Positions 37,512-47,853 of a DNA stretch of 64,000 nucleotides are shown here, in pieces. Numbering within the stretch: position 1 is the first letter of the stretch; each line of letters opens with the position of its first letter. Made by a program: the position numbers and the translations under genes. The stretch spans positions 46,836,207 to 46,900,206 of the forward strand of contig NC_080078.1 in assembly GCF_949987535.1 (NCBI RefSeq), read 5' to 3'. This stretch comes from Balaenoptera acutorostrata. Its lineage: Eukaryota > Chordata > Mammalia > Artiodactyla > Balaenopteridae. The notes beneath the pieces were generated by a model. The model saw only the letters and a program-made list of their open reading frames with translations. It searched no databases and had not been told where the DNA came from.

Positions 37512-37512
<1 letters not shown>

Positions 37513-37862
37513 TTTGAAGAGACAGATCGCTTTCTGTCTATGCCTGCTGCTTGTTCCTGCATTCAGGTTGCTTGGTTACAGCAACACTTCACTGGATTTT
37601 CATTGAAGGCAAAAATGTGTTTGTAGCTTTTGAGGCCCATCAAGTGGAAATGGTTAGCACCCATTTCCTAAGAAGGCAATCAACTCATTTATGTCACATT
37701 ACGGAAAGCATGTCTTGTATAATTCTAACCATCGATGCAATCCAGACATTAAAAGTGTACAAATGAGCACAAAAGTGCCAAGTCCCCGTAAATATTCATA
37801 ATTAAAGAAACTTTTGAATTCTTTCATTCTGTAGATTTTACTGTACACTGAGTGTGCCATTT

Positions 37863-38218
37863 TTTTTTTTTTTAATTAATTTTATTCATTTAATTTTGGC
37901 TGCCTTGGGTCTTCGTTGCTGTGCACAGGCTTTCTCTAGTTGTGGCAAGCGGGGGCTACTCTTCGTTGCGGTGCGCAGGCTTCTCATTGCGGTGGCTTCT
38001 CTTGTTGTGGAGCACAGGCTCTAGGTACATGGGCTTCAGTAGTTGTAGCACGTGGGCTCAGTAGTTGTGGCTCATGGGCTCTAGAGCGCAGGCTCAGAAG
38101 TTGTGGTGCACAGGCTTAGCTGCTCCGCGGCATGTGGGATCTTCCCGGACCAGGGCTCGAACCTGTGTCCCCTGCATTGGCAGGTGGATTCTTAACCACT
38201 GCGCCACCAGGGAAGCCC
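37863..38218 (-). mobile_element. CHR-type tRNA-derived SINE, long form
   Basis: Minus-strand copy with the extended body. Exact 14-bp target-site duplication TGAGTGTGCCATTT (37849-37862 and 38219-38232). It is in the same orientation as the copy at 37034 and about 500 bp away. Confidence 0.96.
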
Positions 38219-38311
38219 TGAGTGTGCCATTTAAAAATAAATGTAAAATTCAGACTGGGTCAACAGCTTTGCTTGAGTTTTATTCCTTATTCAAAGACAA
38301 CTGATGGATTA

Positions 38312-38850
38312 GTTTACTGGTGCTGCTATAAAAAGTTTCTACACACTTAGTGCCTTAAAACAACACAGATGTCTTATGTTACAGTTCTGTGGGCCAGAAG
38401 CCTGACGTGGATCTAACTGGGCTAAAATCGAGACATCGGCAGGGCTGCATTCCTTTCTGGAGGCTCTGGGGGAGAATCTGTTTCTTCAGCTTTCTAGCTG
38501 CTAGAGGTCACCCACATTCCTTTTAGCTGTGGCCCCCTTTTCCACAGTCAAACCCAGCAATGCTGCCTCTCTCTGAACATGCTTCCAGTCATGTCTCCCT
38601 CTGGCTCTCTGCTTTCTGCTTCCCTCTCCCAGGTTTTACGGATGCTTGCGATTATATTGGCTCACTCAGATAATCCAGGATAACATCCCTATTTTAATAT
38701 CAGCTAATCAGCAGCTTTAATTCCATCTGCAATCTTATTTCCCCCTTTGCAATGTAACCTAACACATTCACAAATTCTGGGGATGAAGGCATCTTTGCGG
38801 GGTGGGAGGTGGTTAAGGCATCTTTCCTCCTACCACATCCAGTAAATCAG
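38312..38850 (+). mobile_element. Ancient LTR-like repeat (TGTATTAGTTTCCT class)
   Basis: Starts GGATTAGTTTACTGGTGCTG and contains GTGCCTTAAAACAACACAGA, GTTCTGTGGGCCAGAAGCCT and GGCAGGGCTGCATTCCTTTC, closing in a CACATTCACAAATTCTGGGG region. The order matches a common mammalian LTR-type repeat. Subfamily not assigned. Confidence 0.65.
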
Positions 38851-39024
38851 GAAGCAGATTGCTTTGCAAAAAAAAATATCTGAGGAGTAGAACTAAGAAC
38901 ATTTCCATTTAGAAATAATGATGTCCTATGGGATCAAGTACATAGGATTAAAATCAAGGTCTTTTGTGAGTTTTTGGTTTTCAACTTCATTCTCTTGTAT
39001 AAAAAGGTTTCTTCTTTGTTTTTT

Positions 39025-39140
39025 TTTTTCAACCTTCATTCTTTCTTCCTTTCATCTCCCCCTCTTCCTTTCTTTCTATTCTCCTTCCCCCCTTTTATTT
39101 TACATTTTCTTTCATCTTTCTTTTGTCTTTACTTCTACCT
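39025..39140. repeat. Polypyrimidine low-complexity tract
   Basis: T/C-rich on the plus strand with TTCTTTCTTCCTTTC-like units. No regular period. Confidence 0.8.
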
Positions 39141-39179
39141 TTCCTCATGGTTTGGGTTGTAAAAGAATAATATCTAATA

Positions 39180-39527
39180 TCACGAAGACAAATGACAATC
39201 TGGGGAACTATTTGTAACATACATTTGAAAAGATTAATAGTTTTGATATACAAATAGTTCTTATGAATCAATAAGATAAATATGAAATAGTCAATAGAAA
39301 TGTGCAAAAGATATGATTAGCAATTTCACATAAGATATTTAGAGATATAACAAACAACTGAAAAAGGGGATTAGCTATACTAGTAATAAAAGAAATGCAC
39401 TTTGTTACCCATTAATTAGCTTATTTCATGTATAAAAGCGATAACATGAGAATATACACCATTGGGAAGACGGGGGTGGGGGTGGGAAGTAAACTCTTAC
39501 ACACTGCTCATGAGAATGTAAACTCAG
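39180..39527 (+). mobile_element. Old L1 fragment, left half, interrupted by an LTR
   Basis: L1M-like ORF2 3' sequence (AAGACAAATGACAATCTGGG through TAGCAATTTCACATAAG to CTGCTCATGAGAATGTAAAC). It stops where an MLT1-like LTR begins at about 39529 and seems to resume after 39905. Confidence 0.65.
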
Positions 39528-39528
39528 T

Positions 39529-39900
39529 ACACTGGACTGTTTGTGCTCCCCTCAAATTCATATGTTGAAATCCCAACCCCCAGTGAGATGGTATTAGGAG
39601 GTAAGACTTCGGAGAGGTAATTAGGGAGCTGATCCCATTCATGAGGGTGGAGCTCTCATGAATGGGATTAGTGCCCTTATAACAGGGACCTCAGAGAGCT
39701 GTCTTTCCACCATGTGAGGATACAATGAGAAAACGGCCACCTGCAACTCAGAGGTGGATCCTCACCAGAACCCGACCACGGCCGCACTATGATCTCACGA
39801 TTCCAGCCTCCAGAACTGTGAGAGATAAACTTTTGTTGTTTATGAGCGTCCTGCTTATGGTTTTCTGTTATATTAGCCCGAAAGGACTAAGATACACAGG
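39529..39900 (+). mobile_element. MLT1-like MaLR LTR inserted in an old L1
   Basis: Contains CAAATTCATATGTTGAAATC, GTGAGATGGTATTAGGAGGT, CTCATGAATGGGATTAGTGC, CCACCATGTGAGGATACAAT, CCTCCAGAACTGTGAGAGAT and the end GCCCGAAAGGACTAAGATAC, in LTR order. A perfect 14-bp inverted repeat lies inside it (39632-39645 and 39655-39668). Confidence 0.8.
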
Positions 39901-39904
39901 TTGC

Positions 39905-40450
39905 TCAACATGAGGTGTCATTGTTCATATTTTTGACTCTGGGAGTGATGTCCCCTGAGTACGACACTCACCCATAGGGCCGCAACACAATGGCCGATTT
40001 GACAGAAGCATCTTGATTTTGTATGCATTTTGAAAAAGTAATGCCCCTCCTAGAAAAATATTCTAAAAAAATTGTGGATGTGTGCCAATGTTTACCTATA
40101 AAGATGTTTTTCTATAAATGTTATTCATCAACAGGTAGAGAATAATTTGCAATCATAATTTCACAGTTCAACAGTATGGTTTGGGGTAAACACTGGGTCC
40201 CTTAAGATTATGTTATGGAAGAATATATAATGACATGAAAAAATGATCACAATTTGTGGTATGTGACACACTGCAAGTTATAAGACTGCATTTCTGGTTG
40301 TTTTCCTTTTTCATTTTAAAAGATCTGAAGGATAAACAACAAAATCTGATTCATCTCTGAACTGTAGGATAAAAGGTAGTTTGTAATTTTTTCTTTTGGA
40401 TTCTCTATTTTTTACTACAAATCTGTACTACTATTGTAATAAAAAGTTAT
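39905..40450 (+). mobile_element. Old L1 fragment, right half, 3' UTR
   Basis: Continues the L1M-like element after the inserted LTR: AATGCCCCTCCTAGAAAAAT, AGGTAGAGAATAATTTGCAA, then an AT-rich tail ending near TACTACTATTGTAATAAAAA. Same orientation as the left half. Confidence 0.6.
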
Positions 40451-40486
40451 ATATATATATTTTAAGAAGTTATATATATATATTAT
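40446..40486. repeat. Tandem duplication of an AT-rich unit
   Basis: AAGTTATATATATATATTTT is followed directly by AAGAAGTTATATATATATATT, two copies of a unit of about 22 bp at the tail of an old L1. Confidence 0.75.
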
Positions 40487-40589
40487 AAAAGATGGTCACA
40501 ATCATTGAAGTACCTCCTTTTAAAATTATAATAAGAAATAATCACGCATATTTTAAAATGTATGATCCTTGGTCTAGACACCGCTGTGA

Positions 40590-40710
40590 ATATTCATTTA
40601 CATTGTTATTCATTCTATTTGGAAATGTCCTATTACTGTGCGTGCACAGGACAAAACTGAAGCATGGAAAGGTTAAACAACAGGCACAAAGTCACACGGT
40701 TCTAAGGTGG
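40590..40710 (-). mobile_element. MIR SINE fragment
   Basis: GACAAAACTGAAGCATGGAA, AGGTTAAACAACAGGCACAA and AGTCACACGGTTCTAAGG in MIR order. Confidence 0.55.
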
Positions 40711-41159
40711 TTGTCACAGGAACAGAAACCGTTTCTTGTGATAACAAGCCCAGTGGTTTTTCCCCAATAAACAGATGGTTTTGACTATGTACCAAGCTCT
40801 TCATTAGTCATTAGTTAGGTTTTTCAGATCTTCACCACCCCTGTCACCAGTGCCTTCAAGCTTGGCCTTCTGACCATTGTGCTGAAACAGCAAGAGTGAA
40901 GAAAACCTTAGCAGATCATGGCATCCTGTGCTTCATTAATGCTCTTGGAAAACTGATGACTGGGGAGCAGGTCATCGGAAGGAGGAAGGAAATGTGGATA
41001 TTCCCTGTGGCTGGAGGCACACTCGCGTGTCAGAAACTCCAGCACTATTACAACAAATTGATAATGTATGACTTTTTTTTAGCAGAGAGTCGAGCTTCAA
41101 ACAATTGTCCACATTTTTGGGATTGCTATGGGAAGAAACATTGCATAGTAGAAAGGATT

Positions 41160-41290
41160 TGAGGTCAGAAATACCCAGTTATGTGACTTTGGGCAACTGA
41201 CTGAGCTTTCTTCAGCCTCTGTTCACTACCACCCCAAGAAAAGCAGATGATGAACCTATGCCATAGGGTTATTATTGGAAGGCCAGTCTC
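41160..41290 (+). mobile_element. MIR SINE fragment
   Basis: CAGTTATGTGACTTTGGGCA, CTGAGCTTTCTTCAGCCTCT and ATAGGGTTATTATTGGAAGG in plus orientation. Confidence 0.65.
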
Positions 41291-41309
41291 TTAGTGAGGA
41301 ATGAATTAA

Positions 41310-41785
41310 TCCTTCTTAAATACAGGATCTATCATGTTACTCTCCCATTAAAAGGCTTACTCTTATGCCCAACTGCTTATTACATGGTGATGAGTGTCAA
41401 CATTTCTGAGTCAAGGATTCACACATCGAATATAACCATCTTACTTATTTCCCAGATTCTCCCATCTGAACTGCCCTTCTTCCTCTGTGTCACTTACACA
41501 ACATTTGGCATCACTTCTCCACTCCTGCTCATCCTTTAAAGCCCAATGCAGTGCCACATTCATCACGAAACTTAGCTTAACCACCCTGGTTCTCATGTGT
41601 ATTTGCCTCAGAAATCCTGGTATTATGACTATTTCAGTGCTGTACTTAATTATTTGCTGATACTGTCTTCCAGCTGTTCTGTACAATACTTGCCACTTCA
41701 GGCATCTTATAAGAACTGTATTTTAAATGCAGCCACGATCAAAGCCTTGGGCACACAGGAAGCATGTAATACTGATGGTGGATGA
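41310..41785 (+). mobile_element. L2 LINE fragment
   Basis: L2-like ATTAAAAGGCTTACTCTTAT, CTCCTGCTCATCCTTTAAAG, CATCACGAAACTTAGCTTAA and GCCTTGGGCACACAGGAAGC at the end. Confidence 0.6.
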
Positions 41786-41845
41786 GAAAAACTTATAAAA
41801 TGAGTGAGAAGGGTGATGAAGAAGGGGTAGGGTGGATAGAGTCAT

Positions 41846-42165
41846 CCCTCAGTATCTGAAGGAGATTGGTTCCAGGTATCTTATGCAGATACCAAAACCC
41901 AGGGATGCTCAAGTCCTTTGTACAAAATGGTGTATTATTTGCATATAACCTACGCTTGTCCTCCCATATACTTTAAATCATTCCTAGATTACTGATAATA
42001 CCTAATACAGTGTAAATGCTATGTAAATGCTTAGTACACAGTGAATTCAAGTTTTGCTTTTAGGGACTTTCTAAAACAATTTTTTTAAAAAATATTTTCA
42101 ATCCATGGTTGGTTGACTCTACAGATATGGAACCTATGAGTATGAAAGGCTGACTGTACTTTTCT
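41846..42165 (+). mobile_element. Tigger-like (TcMar) MITE
   Basis: AGTCATCCCTCAGTATCTGA at the left, TTTGCATATAACCTACGCTT and CCATATACTTTAAATCATTC inside, and ATGAAAGGCTGACTGTAC at the right match a Tigger-type non-autonomous element, with CAGT-type inverted ends. Confidence 0.75.
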
Positions 42166-43479
42166 CTTTTTAGCTTTAGAAGAATAGATTCAGGTAAAAA
42201 TTTTAAAAAATTGTGTCCATTTGTCAGAGGATATAATTTTAGAAAAATATTCTTGGAGAAATATTCTTTCCTTATGATTAAAGGTGAAAAATATATGAAA
42301 AGAAGTGCTGTCCCCTCATCTAGATCTGGTAACAATACTTATGATATCTGGAAAAAAAAAGACTTTTTACTTGAGACTTCGGTTAAATAGCATTTCAGCT
42401 TAAGGTCATGGTAGCTTTTTACTTACTTTAATAAATATCCAGCACATATTTCAAAATTTTTCAGATTATGGAAGTACAATAGAATATCATAAATGGTCTG
42501 TGTTCCCCCCAAATTTACCTTTTCATTGGTGAGACAAGACAGAGGTTAAAAAAGAAATTGTAATATAAAAATCCAATGGAGTTACCTTGCAAGAGTGCAC
42601 ACAATTTAGACAGAAATAAATGACAGAAACACATGGCCAGGAAAATTAATGAAAGATGTATTTGTGTCAATACATGTTAATTCATATTTGGAAGACTATA
42701 AGGAGGCCAAAATAACTGGAATCTGATTGAGAAGATTCCTGATTTGTTTTGTTTAGAAAATGATAGGCATGTGTTAAAAGATATGACAATTCTCATCAAA
42801 GTATATATTTGGGATTTTCTTTATGGTATTTTATGTCTAAGAAGGAAAAAAGCATGAAACAAAATATGTCTGCATACTCAAAATAAATTAATAACATATC
42901 CATCAATATTTGAATAAAGCCTATGCAGTTTAGCCAGCCATTGTGAGCTGTTTAAATATTCAAGAGGTTGCCAAGGCAGAACTCTCAAACTTGACTTATG
43001 CTTTGACTTGTTCATTCAAATGATTTTGTGCTGTGTCCAACAAAGAAAAACTCTATTTAAGGCCCAAAATCATCTCCAATAAAGTTTATAATTTATAAAC
43101 TTATTTATTATTCCTATATGTATTAATTTTACCTACTACTAATTTAACACTTGTCATACATGTGTTTCTATATGTATGTACCATTTCTCAAGCTCATTTT
43201 TAAGGCATTGGATATTTTTGCAACTTTATAAATTTTATCATTTTATACTGTACTTGAGAAATGCCCCCCAAATATTAGTGGGTCAAATGGCTCATTATCT
43301 TGCTGTCTATCAAGAAAACAGGGGAAAATTCAGCCTCTTTTCTATTAGATTTTCTCAAATAGTTTTTGAGTCACAGTCATAAAAACAAATGAAATTATCT
43401 GTCTAAAGCAAATCTTCCTAGGCTTATTACAAGGCTTATTACATCTCCGGCTAAAAGTTTTCACCTTTCCTGTGGTTGG

Positions 43480-43650
43480 AGAATTCTTTGCTGGGTGAGG
43501 CTGCCTTGTGCATTATAGGATGTTTAGCCCCATCCCTGGCATCTACCCACTAGTTGCCAGTAGCCCCTCCCTTCCTCCAGTTGTGAGAAACAAAAATGTC
43601 TGAAAATGTTCTGTGAAGAGCAAAATCACCTCTAGTCGGGAACCCCTACA
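43480..43650 (+). mobile_element. MER20-type hAT-Charlie element
   Basis: TTGTGCATTATAGGATGTTT, CATCTACCCACTAGTTGCCA, GTTGTGAGAAACAAAAATGT and CAAAATCACCTCTAGTCGGG in order match MER20 read in reverse relative to its usual consensus. Confidence 0.8.
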
Positions 43651-44199
43651 GTAAACAGATCTGACTTTCCCTCAAGTGGGGGAGGGTGTGGGCTTGGCCA
43701 TGACATCTTTCAAGTTTCCAGCATCAGGATTCTTTGATATAATCTCAAAGCTGTGAATCTGACATTGTTATCATGAGGAAAATTAACATTCTTAAATTCT
43801 GTTAGGACTTAAGACTCCAATAAAAAAAAGACTTCCATATTCAAGATCAGAAATTGTGTTTTTATGTTTTGTTTTCTACATTCAGTGAAAACTACACATG
43901 ATAAATCCTACACACGGAAAAATCCAAACCTTTTATGTAAAGAACAAAGAGATTTCTGACTTGAATCATATAAACATCGTTTGCTGTAGTCTGTGAAATG
44001 ACACACTGTAACTATAAATTATTTGCAACCAAAGTGTATGGTAATTCCATAAAGCTGCCACACCAGACTTCCAAATAATATCCCCGGAAGGAAAAAGTCC
44101 TATGTGTTTCACCCACAGAAAGATATAAAACAGCTGAAAAAAAACATTGCTGGTTTCTTTCCTCTGAGGTGCCTATTGCATTTCCATCATGGGCCCTAT

Positions 44200-44567
44200 T
44201 GCAGGCCAAGTGTGCCCCCCCAAATTCATGTTGAAGTCCTAACCCTCTGTCCCTCAGAATGTGACTATTTGGAGATAGGGTTTTAAAGAGGTAATGAAAT
44301 TAAAATGAGTTCACTGGGGTGAACCCTGATTCAGTATGACTGGTGTCCTTGGAAGAAGAGGAGATTAAGACAAAGAGACACACAGAGGGAAGACCACATG
44401 AAGACACAGGGCAAAGATGACCATCTACAAGCCAAGGAGAAAGGCCTCAGAATAAACCAACCCAGCTGACACCTTGATTCTGAACTTCTGGTCTCCAGAA
44501 TTGTGAGAAAATAAATTTCATCCAATCTGTGGTACTTTGTTCTGGCAGCCCTGGTAAACTAATACGG
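44200..44567 (+). mobile_element. MLT1-type MaLR LTR
   Basis: Contains CCCCCCAAATTCATGTTGAA, GAATGTGACTATTTGGAGAT, TATGACTGGTGTCCTTGGAA, CAGCTGACACCTTGATTCTG, CCAGAATTGTGAGAAAATAA and an end AGCCCTGGTAAACTAATAC. Confidence 0.85.
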
Positions 44568-44899
44568 GCATTTTCCACATTTTCCATCTTCTCCCATGGT
44601 CCTTTTTGCTTCCTGGTGCCACTTGCCCACAGATAATAGCACTGCACTACTTGGATGATTTGGATGGAATTTGATTTTGAAATCTATGATAAAGTACCAA
44701 TTTGACTCATATTAGAAAATGTTTCATGAGGAAATATTCAGATATTAGAGGAAAGAGAAGCATGGCAGATTAGAAAAGTGATAGGCATCAGATGAAATTA
44801 GGGAGACTTTCTCAACGCTCCAAATGCATCCCAGCCTTCTCTGAAGATGCTCTTATCACTTGTGCAATGACAGATACCATTCTCAATTTTAAAATACAG

Positions 44900-45075
44900 C
44901 CGTTATTTCCTAGCTGTATGTCTCACTTTTCTGAAGTGTGCATCATTTTCCATATCTAAAAAGGAGGGTTGATATGGTACCATTTTCTTAGCGTTATCAT
45001 GAAGATTAACTGATTTAGCCCACATATCTGATGGCTGATAGAAAGCAATCCATAAGTGTTAGCTATTATTCCTAA
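44900..45075 (+). mobile_element. MIR SINE fragment
   Basis: TTTCCATATCTAAAAAGGAG, CGTTATCATGAAGATTAACT and CATAAGTGTTAGCTATTATT in plus orientation. Confidence 0.6.
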
Positions 45076-47254
45076 CATTAATATTAGGTAGTAGTCATGC
45101 ATGTGTTATATCTTTATTATGATCATTTCTAGACTAACTTTGATTGTTTTCTCATTCATTTTGTCTTAGAGTCTCAATTATGAAATTTAAAGACATGGGA
45201 TTAAAGTACCCCCAAACACAGAGATTTGGTTTAATATAAAAATGACTTTTTTTTCTAAACTATGATCATTATTGCATTCGGAAGGGTTAAGAAGACTAGT
45301 TAGAGAAACTCTGAAGTCACTCCAGGGGGAATATATGGCAAGTCAGAAAAATTATATTTCAATCAAAGATGGTATGGTTATGAATTAACCATAAATTCAA
45401 ATTATGAACAGATAATATATATCATCTATATTAGCAGTCACATATTCCATTAGAAGTCACTTTTACTTCATAGTGCATATTTAGAATTTACAAATGGCTG
45501 ATGCCTCAGCATTGCAGAAATACTCAACAATATTGGAGGATTTTGACACTTAGTTTAAAAATGTACTTACTATTCTAAATATGCAATGGAAATAATTTCA
45601 TGAGCATGGCATGATTCAAAGCACTGATGTGAAACTGGGGATGATTTTATTATTATTTCACTCGCTTGAGTGCTAAGATGCATTTTGGATTTATTTAAAG
45701 TAGCAATTCTCAAACAATAATTTATTTGCATAGTTATTAATACATTCTAGACCACTAAAACTGTCCCATTTTTAAAAACTTGTAATATGATTTTTGGCTT
45801 TGCATCACTGGAAACACCTGCTGATGGATGGATTTGTTTTAATAGCAATGGATCATACTTAATACAATTATTTTTATAATATGTTAGAGTGAAAACAAGT
45901 TTTCATTTTAGGAGGCATAAAAATGAATATGATGTCATTATTTCCAAACATATCAGGGAATCCAAAATTTATAAAATCTTATAAATCATGCTGTGATGCT
46001 GACGAGACATTTGCAACTGCACACCATAGCAAGTTGCATTTTTTACATGAATGGACACTTTCTTTTAAGAATACTTAAAAACGCAGAAATGTAGGCACAA
46101 TCTGCTCACTGTGATTATGTAGGAAATAAAGAGAGAGGATGGGAGAAGGAGATTGAAACAGAAAGAAGCCATGAGATTATGGGGAGAAGAATTTATTAAA
46201 TTCAAGTCATATCAACAACTACTTATTAAATAGCTATTATGTGCTTCACACTCTGGAAAACACCGAGTTGCTTAAAAAATGAATAAAAGTGAAACAGGGA
46301 GGGGAAGGAGGAGAAGGAGGAAAAAGAGGAAAAAGACCACAACCCTGGTCTTCTTTATCATATGGGAGTCTTCTAGATTTATGTTACGTTCCATCTGGGG
46401 GAGACTGTAAAATCCCAAATGGAATACACTTAGCAGATTCACCTTTCAATTATAAAATCAGGGAGGACTTCAGATCACCCAGGAGAACTTAGCCCATTTT
46501 GATCATTTGCACAGCGTTGAACATCTCCAGCAGTTTTCTGTAGCTGTCCTGTAGCTCTGTGTCCTACCCTGATCTGCGGGTGGGTGGGTCATCCTCTCTA
46601 TGGGGTGGGGGGCTCTGATAGGCTGCTGAAGAAGGTGACTGGGCACTGGTACCCATTATCCACTCCTTCCTACCTGCCAGAGTCACTGGTTACATGAAAG
46701 ACCACTTCAGATGGACATGAAATCCTCAAAAAAAAAAAAAAAAAAAATCTCTCTGAAAGGCAGGCACCAACAATGCTCATGGTAGCTTGAAATTCCCTGG
46801 AAGCCATTCTTCATCACGGCTGAGGAAAGTGCTTAGGACACCGGGACTTAATCGGCACCATAGAAATAACAAGGTATTAAATAAGCCTCAGCCTTCACAG
46901 GCTGGAAGAGGAACAGTGGGGGGCAATATTCAAATGAACCAGGTTCAGCTGATCGCACATTCAGTTGAGGTAAATCAATTTACTCAAGGTTCTTTAAAAA
47001 CCCGGAGGTTTCTCCTACTTTCTAAAAAGAAGTGTGAAATAAGATGAAAGACTACCTTTTTCAGATTGCCCTAGAAAGGACTTTCTCTTCATTGCAATTT
47101 GGGCGGAGAAAACTGGGGAGAAGAGGGATGGAATGCAAGAACAGCTTGAATTGTGACTACAAATATAAATGGGCTCCTTAACAATTTCCAACACGTTTAA
47201 CACGGTGGGTACAGGCACAGGCCTGGACAACTTACAAGTGTGGGGAAGAAATCA

Positions 47255-47390
47255 CAGGTCATGTAATTTGGGAAATGCCGTTTGGTCCAGCCCCTCACTC
47301 AAGAGATAAACTGACTTCCCCAAGACAACACAATGACCCGGTAAGAGGAAAAGGTCCAGAGCCTAGATTTCCCGTCACCTCCTTTAGATC
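47255..47390 (-). mobile_element. MIR-family fragment
   Basis: GGTCCAGCCCCTCACTCAAG, AAACTGACTTCCCCAAGACA and GAGCCTAGATTTCCCGTCAC resemble an older MIR variant. It lies in the intron just downstream (in transcription) of the macrodomain exon. Confidence 0.5.
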
Positions 47391-47544
47391 TTAAAATCTA
47401 AGATACAAGTTGCCAGGTGTGACTGGTGGATGGAAATCATACTTGTAACAATCTTTAAAAGGCAAAATAAAGTAGTAGAATTATTAAGTGATGCCCTGGC
47501 TTTTTCAACCTCCAATTTCAAAAGAAACAAATTGCTTTACTCAC

Positions 47545-47626
47545 CTGCAGGGAAAAACTCGCTCATTTTCTTTTTGTAGATTTTGAAGTCGACTTCTAGG
47601 AAGACACAGAAGATGATCCGATCCAC
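47545..47626 (-). CDS. MACROD2: MACROD2 coding exon: C-terminal end of the macrodomain
   Basis: This 82-nt exon is read on the minus strand. It follows an acceptor ending CCTCTAG (AG at 47628-47627) and ends at a GTGAGT donor (47544-47539). It starts in phase 0 and encodes 27 residues plus one base, beginning VDRIIFCVFLEVDF and ending KKKMSEFFPA. I recognise this as the last strand and helix of the MACROD2 macrodomain; human MACROD2, as I recall it, has a nearly identical run with MNEFFS in place of MSEFFP. The macrodomain binds ADP-ribose and removes mono-ADP-ribose from acidic residues of proteins; it also hydrolyses O-acetyl-ADP-ribose. The catalytic and ligand loops lie in upstream exons outside this window. 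The trailing G joins AT of the exon at 28677 to make Asp. A CT/AC-repeat tract lies about 150 nt upstream of the acceptor in the pre-mRNA. The call is firm because of the protein match and the intact splice sites. Confidence 0.95.
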
Positions 47627-47772
47627 CTAGAGGCAAACAATAGACACTTAAAGTGAAAGGAAATATGGCAAATGCCTTCCCAGAACATGGTCTTGGAACA
47701 AAAAACAAACAGAAAACTTCCCACGGATTTTTGGTGCTACACCGCTAACTACATGACAGCACTGAGTGAAGT

Positions 47773-47774
<2 letters not shown>

Positions 47775-47853
<79 letters not shown>
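47775..47853. repeat. Compound (TG)n(GA)n microsatellite upstream of the macrodomain exon
   Basis: About 29 TG units (47775-47832, one TA interruption near 47805) run directly into about 10 GA units (47833-47853). In the MACROD2 pre-mRNA this is (CU)10 followed by (CA)29, ending about 148 nt before the 3' splice site at 47626. CA repeats are known hnRNP L sites and CU repeats are known PTB sites, so an effect on exon inclusion is possible but unproven. Confidence 0.97.

Larger units (their letters stand above)
28678..47544 (-). other. MACROD2: MACROD2 intron between macrodomain exon and acidic exon (18,867 nt)
   Basis: A complete intron bounded by GTGAGT at its 5' end and AATAG at its 3' end on the minus strand. 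It is packed with repeats: three CHR SINEs, an L1 3' end, an L1 split by a MaLR LTR, further LTRs, Tigger-like and MER20-like DNA transposons, MIR and L2. Stretches 28740-29480, 30310-30950, 33090-33540, 34720-36160, 42170-43470, 43660-44190 and 45100-47250 hold nothing I can identify beyond AT-rich DNA and short simple repeats (purine-rich 46299-46340, poly-A 46727-46747). Confidence 0.85.
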
